A model generated the notes under the pieces. The model was not told the DNA's origin and did not search any database. It saw nothing but the letters and a program-made list of their open reading frames with translations. Of a stretch of DNA of 11,572 nucleotides, positions 1 through 5,902 are shown piece by piece; within the stretch, counting starts at the first letter, position 1; each line of letters begins with the position of its first letter. Origin of the DNA: Gallionella sp. (GTDB taxonomy: Bacteria > Pseudomonadota > Gammaproteobacteria > Burkholderiales > Gallionellaceae); assembly GCA_030645955.1 (NCBI GenBank), contig JAUSMR010000185.1, forward strand, positions 1 through 11,572. Direction: 5' to 3'. Position numbers and translations under genes: made by a program.

Positions 1-160
1 AGCGGCCCCGCTTGACAATGGCGGTACCAAACTCTTCCTCCAGGGCGCGGATTGCATTGGACAAGGCCGGCTGCGTGATGTGGCAGGCCTCGGCAGCTCG
101 TCCGAAGTGCTTGTGCTGATGCAGGGCAACGAGGTAACGCAGTGAGGTGAACAAGCTCAT
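1..160 (-). CDS. LysR-type transcriptional regulator, N-terminal part only (runs off the left edge)
   Basis: Reading leftward from an ATG at 160, 53 codons are open to the window edge. The peptide starts [20 protein letters not shown] and continues through [25 protein letters not shown]. This is the winged helix-turn-helix of LysR regulators: [13 protein letters not shown] is the usual second and recognition helix pattern, followed by I-x-x-L-E-E-E-F-G. The effector-binding domain is outside the window, so the ligand cannot be inferred. It is divergent from the aldehyde dehydrogenase gene across 262 bp, a usual layout for a LysR regulator controlling its neighbour, but the sigma-54-like element in that gap would call for a different kind of activator. 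Family call is firm; target is inference. Confidence 0.88.
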   Translation of the reverse strand, partial: MSLFTSLRYLVALHQHKHFGRAAEACHITQPALSNAIRALEEEFGTAIVKRGR

Positions 161-247
161 AGGCGCCGATCATAGGGCTGGTCTTGCTCATCATGATGGG
201 TATGAAACTTTATGCATAGACACACCCTCGTCCGACTGTCCCGTTTT

Positions 248-261
248 GCAACAGCTGTTGC
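248..261. promoter_or_regulatory. 14-bp perfect palindrome in the divergent control region (candidate operator)
   Basis: GCAACAGCTGTTGC reads the same on both strands with no spacer. It lies about 90 bp upstream of the sigma-54-like element and 87 bp upstream of the LysR gene start. That distance suits an upstream activator site for an enhancer-binding protein (AcoR type), or a LysR site. A second, shorter palindrome (CATCATGATG, 189-198) and TATGCATA (211-218) lie nearby. The symmetry is seen directly; any binding protein is inference. Confidence 0.45.
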
Positions 262-348
262 GCATCGCCACACGTCAGCATGGACGAAACACCGCGTTAG
301 TCCTTAGAAAAATCGACCAAATCGACCATCTTCTGCCTTTCTGCGGGG

Positions 349-364
349 TGGCACGGGACTTGAT
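349..364 (+). promoter_or_regulatory. Candidate sigma-54 (-24/-12) promoter for the aldehyde dehydrogenase gene
   Basis: TGGCACG, four bases, then TTGAT matches the sigma-54 consensus TGGCACG-N4-TTGCA at the -24 block exactly and has the correct GG-N10-G spacing. The -12 block has GA instead of GC, which would weaken it. The predicted transcription start is near 375, leaving a leader of about 48 nt before the ATG at 423. Acetaldehyde dehydrogenases of the AcoD/ExaC class are often under sigma-54 with an AcoR-like activator, which fits. No activator gene is in the window. Confidence 0.45.
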
Positions 365-422
365 AGGTAAAGGTACCCGCAAGGGACAACCCTTCAATTT
401 TTCGACGATACGAGGACACACC

Positions 423-1943
<1,521 letters not shown>

Positions 1944-1957
1944 TCCAGGGCAACAGG

Positions 1958-1979
1958 ACGGTAGCCTGGAAGCTACCGT
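1958..1979 (+). other. Perfect 8-bp stem-loop just after the aldehyde dehydrogenase stop codon
   Basis: ACGGTAGC and GCTACCGT pair perfectly around a 6-nt loop (CTGGAA), 14 nt after the stop. No T tract follows, so it is not a classical terminator. It could protect the 3' end of the upstream message or be one arm of an attenuator with the next hairpin (2016-2039). Confidence 0.5.
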
Positions 1980-2015
1980 TCGGCGATCACGGGTCTCCGT
2001 TGGCATCGTCACCTT

Positions 2016-2044
2016 CCTTGCCCAAATCCATGGGCAAGGTTTTT
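2016..2044 (+). terminator. Rho-independent terminator between the aldehyde and alcohol dehydrogenase genes
   Basis: CCTTGCCCA pairs with TGGGCAAGG (9 bp, six G-C) around a 6-nt loop (AATCCA), followed directly by five T at 2040-2044. It lies 28 nt upstream of the alcohol dehydrogenase ATG and 16 nt upstream of its AGGAG, so it would end the aldehyde dehydrogenase transcript or limit read-through into the next two genes. Structure seen directly; activity inferred. Confidence 0.72.
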
Positions 2045-2072
2045 CACCGATTCCATTCACAGGAGATTCATC

Positions 2073-3281
2073 ATGTCCACCACTTTTTTCATGCCTTCCG
2101 TCAACATCATGGGGGCAGGCTGTCTGCAGGAAGCCGTTTTGGCCATTCGTGGCCACGGCTTTCGCAAGGCACTCATCGTCACCGACACTGTCCTCAGCAA
2201 GCTGGGAGTTGCGGCCCGTATCCAGTCGCTGCTGGCAGCGCAGGACATCCAGTCCGAAGTGTTCGACGGTACCCAACCCAACCCGACGGTGGCCAACGTC
2301 AAGGCCGGCCTGGCCCAACTGAAGGAACACCAGTGTGATTTCGTCATTTCCTTGGGCGGGGGCTCTCCGCATGACTGCGCCAAGGGCATTGCACTGTGCG
2401 CGGCCAATGGCGGACAGATTTCCGACTACGAAGGGGTGGACCGCTCGGCCAAACCGCAGTTGCCGCTGGTGGCGATCAACACCACCGCCGGTACGGCCAG
2501 CGAAATGACCCGCTTTTGCATCATCACCGATGAAGAGCGACACATCAAAATGGCCATCGTGGACCGCAACGTCACCCCCATCATGTCGGTCAACGATCCA
2601 GAACTGATGCTGGCCAAACCGAAGGGCCTGACCGCCGCCACCGGCATGGATGCCCTCACGCACGCCGTGGAAGCCTATGTCTCCACTGCAGCCACCCCGA
2701 TCACCGACGCCTGCGCCCTAAAGGCGGTAGAGCTGATCTCCCAGAACCTGCGCACCGCCGTGACGCACGGCGACAACCTGCCTGCGCGCGAGCAAATGGC
2801 GTACGCCCAGTTCCTGGCCGGCATGGCGTTCAACAACGCATCGCTGGGCTACGTGCACGCGATGGCGCATCAGTTGGGTGGCTTCTACGACCTGCCCCAT
2901 GGCGTGTGCAACGCCCTGCTGCTGCCGCATGTGGAAGCGTTTAATGTGCAAACCTCGGCCGCCCGCCTGACCGATGTGGCCCGCGCCATGGGCGTGGCAG
3001 TCGAGGGGATGGATGCCGCGGCCGGGGCCCAGGCCTGCATTGCCGCCATCCGCCGGCTTTCGGTGGACGTCGGCATTCCCGCCTGCCTGGCCGACCTGGG
3101 CGTGAAGGAAAAAGACATTCCCATGCTGGCCGCGAACGCGCTCAAGGATGCCTGCGGCCTGACCAATCCGCGCAAGGCCAGCCAGGCCGACATCGAAAGC
3201 ATCTTCCGGGGTGCCATGACTGCATCGGCAGACACGGGGCATTCCCCGAGCCAGGCCACGCGCGAAACCGTGGCGGCCTGA
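2073..3281 (+). CDS. yiaY: Iron-dependent group III alcohol dehydrogenase, YiaY type
   Basis: A 402-residue Fe-containing alcohol dehydrogenase that interconverts primary alcohols such as ethanol and aldehydes with NAD. Long stretches match what I recall of E. coli YiaY, e.g. [16 protein letters not shown] (nucleotide-binding GGGS at about 95-98), [19 protein letters not shown], and [14 protein letters not shown]. The expected metal ligands are D193 and H197 in [11 protein letters not shown]262 in GYVHAMAH and H276 in DLPHGVCN; all four are present. AGGAG at 2061-2065 sits 7 nt before the ATG. The protein has a tail of roughly 20 residues after the family core ([18 protein letters not shown]) that YiaY does not have. 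It sits between an aldehyde dehydrogenase and DUF779, so a two-step alcohol to acid route is likely; the direction in the cell is inferred. Confidence 0.94.
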   Translation: MSTTFFMPSVNIMGAGCLQEAVLAIRGHGFRKALIVTDTVLSKLGVAARIQSLLAAQDIQSEVFDGTQPNPTVANVKAGLAQLKEHQCDFVISLGGGSPHDCAKGIALCAANGGQISDYEGVDRSAKPQLPLVAINTTAGTASEMTRFCIITDEERHIKMAIVDRNVTPIMSVNDPELMLAKPKGLTAATGMDALTHAVEAYVSTAATPITDACALKAVELISQNLRTAVTHGDNLPAREQMAYAQFLAGMAFNNASLGYVHAMAHQLGGFYDLPHGVCNALLLPHVEAFNVQTSAARLTDVARAMGVAVEGMDAAAGAQACIAAIRRLSVDVGIPACLADLGVKEKDIPMLAANALKDACGLTNPRKASQADIESIFRGAMTASADTGHSPSQATRETVAA

Positions 3282-3285
3282 TGCC

Positions 3286-3660
3286 ATGGGCACGACACCG
3301 CCACGCGTGTCGGCCACCCCCGCTGCGCTGGAACTCATCGAATTCCTCAAGCAAAAACATGGTTCGCTGATGTTTCACCAGTCCGGGGGCTGCTGCGATG
3401 GCAGCGCCGCCAACTGCTACCTGCCCGGTGAAATCACTATCGGCGCGGGTGATGTTTATCTGGGCGACATCGGGGGTTGCCCCTTCTACATCGGCAAGTC
3501 GCAGTTTGAATACTGGAAACACTCCCAGCTCATCATCGATGTGATCGACGGCCACGGTGGCGGCACCTTCTCGCTCGAAGGCCCGGAAGGCAAGGCGTTT
3601 CACACGCACTCGCGCGTGTTCAGCGAAGCGGAATTGACGGAGCTGAACCGGGAAGGCTGA
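3286..3660 (+). CDS. DUF779 family protein (acetaldehyde dehydrogenase-associated)
   Basis: A 124-residue protein of the DUF779 family, whose members are regularly encoded beside AcoD/ExaC-type aldehyde dehydrogenases; its biochemical role is not established. Visible conserved features: LMFHQSGGCCDGSAANCYLP (about 28-47), GDIGGCPFYI (about 60-69), QFEYWKHSQLIIDVIDGHGG (about 73-92) and EGKAFHTHSRVFSEAEL. Cysteines C36, C37, C44 and C65 with H31, H79 and H90 could bind a metal or do thiol chemistry, for example with an aldehyde or the iron enzyme upstream; this is inference. The start is 4 nt after the alcohol dehydrogenase stop, so the two genes are probably translationally coupled. There is no signal peptide or membrane segment. 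Confidence 0.9.
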   Translation: MGTTPPRVSATPAALELIEFLKQKHGSLMFHQSGGCCDGSAANCYLPGEITIGAGDVYLGDIGGCPFYIGKSQFEYWKHSQLIIDVIDGHGGGTFSLEGPEGKAFHTHSRVFSEAELTELNREG

Positions 3661-3667
3661 GGGAACT

Positions 3668-3692
3668 GAAAACCGGAAACCTACCGGGTTTC
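3668..3692 (+). terminator. Weak terminator-like hairpin after the DUF779 gene
   Basis: GAAAACCGG pairs with CCGGGTTTC around a 7-nt loop with one A-G mismatch, 7 nt after the DUF779 stop. There is no T run after it, so termination strength is doubtful; it is the only candidate end for the dehydrogenase transcript before the convergent higA gene. Confidence 0.4.
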
Positions 3693-3722
3693 GTCGTTGC
3701 GAGCAAAGCGCGGCAATCCATG
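3692..3722. repeat. Possible degenerate copy of a dispersed REP-like element
   Basis: CGTCGTTGCGAGC, then AAAGCGCGGCAATCCA, resembles the dispersed intergenic repeat CGTCATTGCGAGCGAAGCG... found in many bacterial genomes. TTGC and GCAA can pair across it. Only one copy is in this window, so repeat status rests on resemblance from memory. Confidence 0.33.
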
Positions 3723-3766
3723 CCTACTTATAGACAAAATAGACCTCTAGCCTTCGTACCATATAC

Positions 3767-3782
3767 ATATATAGCTATATAT
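3767..3782. other. 16-bp perfect AT palindrome in an AT-rich boundary segment
   Basis: ATATATAGCTATATAT reads identically on both strands and sits in an AT-rich segment (about 3721-3800) between the metabolic cluster and the defence genes. It lies 17 nt beyond the higA stop on higA's downstream side, so it could act as a weak bidirectional end signal or mark an old junction. No function can be assigned. Confidence 0.4.
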
Positions 3783-3798
3783 TTAGTAGCAAAAAATC

Positions 3799-4107
3799 TC
3801 AGGACACTGCAGGCTGAAAAACCCGGATGCGCGGTGCGATCTTGTCGCGGCTCTCGCGCGTAACGATGCGCATGTCGTACTCGGTTTGAAGGTTCAGCCA
3901 GTAACGCGGCTCCATGCTAAAAAACAGACCCAAACGCAAGGCCGTGTCCGCCGTGATGGGCCGTGCCCCATTCACGATATCGCTAATGCGGCTGGGCGGC
4001 ACATCCATGTCAGCCGCAAGTTGCCGGGCCGTAATGCCCAGCGGCTTCATGAACTCCTCCAGCAGGATTTCGCCAGGGTGAATTTCGTCAAGTAATTTTT
4101 GTGTCAT
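3799..4107 (-). CDS. higA: HigA-family antitoxin (XRE helix-turn-helix)
   Basis: A 102-residue antitoxin of the HigA/VapI group, which neutralises HigB and represses its own operon. It opens with the hallmark HPGEILLEEFMKPLGIT (10-26), then a helix-turn-helix ARQLAADMDVPPSRISDIVNG (27-47) and the conserved RPITADTALRLGLFFSMEPR. FWLNLQ-like YWLNLQTEYDM (69-79) is also typical. A strong GGAGG (complement of 4114-4118) lies 6 nt before the ATG. It follows higB by 20 bp with no promoter between, the usual toxin-first order of hig modules. The operator it probably binds is the 4431-4449 dyad. Confidence 0.94.
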   Translation of the reverse strand: MTQKLLDEIHPGEILLEEFMKPLGITARQLAADMDVPPSRISDIVNGARPITADTALRLGLFFSMEPRYWLNLQTEYDMRIVTRESRDKIAPRIRVFQPAVS

Positions 4108-4127
4108 GTTGGGCCTCCAGAGCCGAC

Positions 4128-4406
4128 TCAGTGGTAATCCACAATTTCCACACGATACGCACCATCGTCATGCCAGACAAAGCACAAGCGCCATTGGTCA
4201 TTGATGCGAATGCTGTGCTGGCCCTTGCGGTTTCCCTTCAAGGCTTCCAGCAGGTTGCCCGGTGGAATGCGCAAACTGTTCAATTCGGTGGCCGCGTGCA
4301 GTTGCAGCAACTTGCGCCGTGCTACCCGCTCAATGTTTCTGAACCGGGCAACCGACTGGCTATTGAACAAGGCCTCAGTGTCGGCACAGGTGAAAGAACG
4401 GATCAT
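4128..4406 (-). CDS. higB: HigB-family toxin (RelE superfamily, ribosome-dependent mRNA endonuclease)
   Basis: A 92-residue HigB toxin, the same length as the well-studied Proteus HigB. Family hallmarks: start MIRSF, the LRIPPGNLLEALKGNRKGQHS segment (45-65), IRINDQWRLCFVW (66-78) and C-terminal VEIVDYH. R67, R73, Y91 and H92 stand where the family has catalytic residues, so the toxin looks active. HigB proteins cut mRNA in the ribosomal A site and slow translation. No Shine-Dalgarno precedes the ATG; the bases just upstream on this strand are TTCCTCC, the opposite of one. The promoter position suggests that transcription begins at or next to the ATG, so translation would be leaderless and low relative to higA. 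Confidence 0.93.
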   Translation of the reverse strand: MIRSFTCADTEALFNSQSVARFRNIERVARRKLLQLHAATELNSLRIPPGNLLEALKGNRKGQHSIRINDQWRLCFVWHDDGAYRVEIVDYH

Positions 4407-4412
4407 GGAGGA

Positions 4413-4441
4413 ATTTTAATCTGAAACATGGATTCCGTGAA
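4413..4441 (-). promoter_or_regulatory. Sigma-70-like promoter for higBA
   Basis: On the minus strand, TTCACG (4436-4441, 4/6 to TTGACA), 17 bp, then TAAAAT (4413-4418, 5/6 to TATAAT). A start 7 nt downstream of the -10 box falls on the A of the higB ATG at 4406, which explains the lack of a ribosome binding site. Confidence 0.55.
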
Positions 4442-4449
4442 ACGGAATC
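4431..4449. promoter_or_regulatory. Candidate HigA operator (8-bp dyad overlapping the -35 box)
   Basis: GATTCCGT, GAA, ACGGAATC is a perfect inverted repeat. It covers the predicted -35 hexamer of higBA, as expected for an autorepressor site. It also begins 7 nt downstream of the stop codon of the HTH regulator gene, so the same hairpin could help end that transcript. Confidence 0.55.
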
Positions 4450-4455
4450 TTCAAC

Positions 4456-4869
4456 TTATTCTGACGCGGGCGGCGTCATGTCACCATGCACCTTGGCAAA
4501 GGTCAAAATCACCTCGCGGATGATCTTGCGCTGGGGGGCTGGCAGCTTGAGGAAGGCGTCGAAAGTTTCGCGCTCCAGGTAGCCGACGTTTTCGTCCCAG
4601 CGCTTGCGATGCTGCTGAACAGACTTCCGCACGGTCTCACCAAAGCGCAATACCTCGGGCTCAATCTTGAGCCATTCAGCTAGCACTTGAATTTTGTCTT
4701 GCGCAGGAATGGACTTGCTGTTGAGCCAGCTCCATGCGGCTTGGGTGCTGATCGACGTGCCGTGCCAACGGGCATTGAACTCGCGCAGGACCACCGCCGG
4801 GCGGGCCTGATGACCTGCCGCGACCATGGCCGTCCGCAGGCGGTTGCTGAATTCGAGCTTCTCGTTCAT
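4456..4869 (-). CDS. Helix-turn-helix transcriptional regulator next to the Type III R-M locus
   Basis: A small DNA-binding protein of about 137 residues. ISTQAAWSWLNSKSIPAQDK (about 40-59) followed by IQVLAEWLKIEPEVLRFGE is an XRE/lambda-repressor-like helix-turn-helix in which the recognition part selects a subdomain of a known small-regulator type. The C-terminal half (ERETFDAFLKLPAPQRKIIREVILTF) is probably a helical dimer part. The start at 4869 is chosen because homologous proteins begin near KLEFSNRLR; the GGAGG there is only 1 nt away, so ATG 4890 (7 residues longer) is an alternative. A TTG at 4929 would place the start inside the repeat-rich control region and is less likely. Divergent from mod, it plausibly acts like an R-M controller protein. 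Confidence 0.72.
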   Translation of the reverse strand: MNEKLEFSNRLRTAMVAAGHQARPAVVLREFNARWHGTSISTQAAWSWLNSKSIPAQDKIQVLAEWLKIEPEVLRFGETVRKSVQQHRKRWDENVGYLERETFDAFLKLPAPQRKIIREVILTFAKVHGDMTPPASE

Positions 4870-4906
4870 TCCTCCGAAATTACGGGGCATCACGCGAAGC
4901 AGAATC

Positions 4907-4966
4907 TTTTCAATTGATAATTCAATCAATTTTCAATTGATTTATGCATCAACTATGAATTGATGC
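4907..4966. promoter_or_regulatory. Operator-rich divergent control region between the HTH regulator and mod
   Basis: Within 60 AT-rich bases: TTTTCAATTGAT occurs twice as a direct repeat (4907-4918 and 4930-4941, 23 bp apart, each with the palindrome TCAATTGA). ATCAATT-TTC-AATTGAT forms a dyad at 4925-4941, and GCATCAA-N7-TTGATGC forms a separate perfect dyad at 4946-4966, ending 9 nt before the mod ATG. Such a cluster of two sites a little over two helical turns apart is typical of controller-protein operators. I could not fix a single convincing -35/-10 pair. Which protein binds is inference. Confidence 0.6.
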
Positions 4967-4975
4967 GCTGCCGTC

Positions 4976-5659
4976 ATGCCCAAATCCCTGCTCGAACAAC
5001 TCCCCGAAATCGTGGCCAATGGCCGCAAAGAAGCCGAAAAAATCCTGGAGGGCATTGAAAGTCGCCACCGCGTGTCGCTACAAACCCGTGAGGTGGTACT
5101 ACCCGCCAAGGACAGCGCGATGCAGGACTGGGTGACGGCGCAGAAGCGCACGGTTCAACGCGAAGTGTTCGCACCCGGCCAAACCAGCCTGATTGAGAGC
5201 CCGCAACCAATGCTGGGGGATGTCGCCACCTCCGTTCGCCCTGAGATGGTCGAAGGGCAGCCCTGGACCAACCGCCTGATTTACGGCGACAACCTGCTGG
5301 CCATGGCGGCCCTACTGGCGGGCGATGAGAACACGCCATCCCTGCGCGGCAAGGTCGATTTGATCTACATCGACCCGCCGTTTGACAGCAAGGCCGATTA
5401 CCGCACCAAGGTCACGCTGCCCGGCATGGAACTGGAGCAAAAGCCCACCGTGATTGAGCAGTTCGCCTATTCCGACACCTGGAACGACGGCACCGCCTCG
5501 TACCTCGCCATGATCACGCCTCGCCTGATTTTGATGCGCGAGTTACTGGCGGATACCGGCTCGATTTATGTGCATCTGGACTGGCATGTGGGGCATTACG
5601 TGAAGCTGGTTTTGGATGAGGTTTTCGGGAAGGACCAGTTCATCAATCAATTGATCTGA
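4976..5659 (+). CDS. Mod N-terminal fragment with the catalytic DPPF motif (227 aa)
   Basis: This is what ordinary translation of mod would yield. Residues 98-109 (TNRLIYGDNLLA) and 127-141 (VDLIYIDPPFDSKAD) carry the catalytic D133-P-P-F motif of amino-methyltransferases. Residues 187-206 (MRELLADTGSIYVHLDWHVG) are a further conserved block. The fragment ends before the specificity region and lacks the SAM-binding FxGxG motif, so alone it should not methylate. Residues 86-95 (SVRPEMVEGQ) are encoded by a palindromic repeat of the kind dispersed in related genomes and are probably a surface insertion. No convincing Shine-Dalgarno is visible before the ATG. Confidence 0.8.
   Translation: MPKSLLEQLPEIVANGRKEAEKILEGIESRHRVSLQTREVVLPAKDSAMQDWVTAQKRTVQREVFAPGQTSLIESPQPMLGDVATSVRPEMVEGQPWTNRLIYGDNLLAMAALLAGDENTPSLRGKVDLIYIDPPFDSKADYRTKVTLPGMELEQKPTVIEQFAYSDTWNDGTASYLAMITPRLILMRELLADTGSIYVHLDWHVGHYVKLVLDEVFGKDQFINQLI
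5232..5257. repeat. Palindromic dispersed repeat read in frame inside mod (copy 1)
   Basis: CCGTTCGCCCTGAG, three variable bases, GTCGAAGGG; translated it gives SVRPEMVEG. This is the form of a short repeat that is very abundant in many Comamonadaceae and alphaproteobacteria, here preserved as codons 86-94 of mod. Confidence 0.6.
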
Positions 5660-5902
5660 AAGCGCGGCCATGCGCACAGCGACTCAAAGCAAGGTTCTGC
5701 GCACTTTGGACGCCTTCACGACACGATATTTTTCTACTCCAAATCATCACAATATTTTTTCGAACAACAGTTCACTCCGTACACACAGGCATACAAAGAC
5801 ACGTACTACAAGAACATTGAGCCAGGGACAGGTCGACGGTACTGGCTCGACAACCTGCAAGGTCCTGGCGGTGCGACAAAGGGAAATCCCTATTACGAGG
5901 TA

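Noticed and set aside
147..422. N-terminal extension of the aldehyde dehydrogenase to an ATG at 147
   Set aside because: It overlaps the LysR gene, has no family similarity, and a good ribosome binding site fits the ATG at 423.
2001..2021. Second sigma-54 site (TTGGCAT) before the alcohol dehydrogenase
   Set aside because: The bases 10 nt after GG are TT rather than GC; the next TTGC has the wrong spacing and belongs to the terminator stem.
4870..4929. TTG start at 4929 for the HTH regulator
   Set aside because: It would put the start inside the operator array and adds residues not expected in the family; ATG 4869 or 4890 is more plausible.
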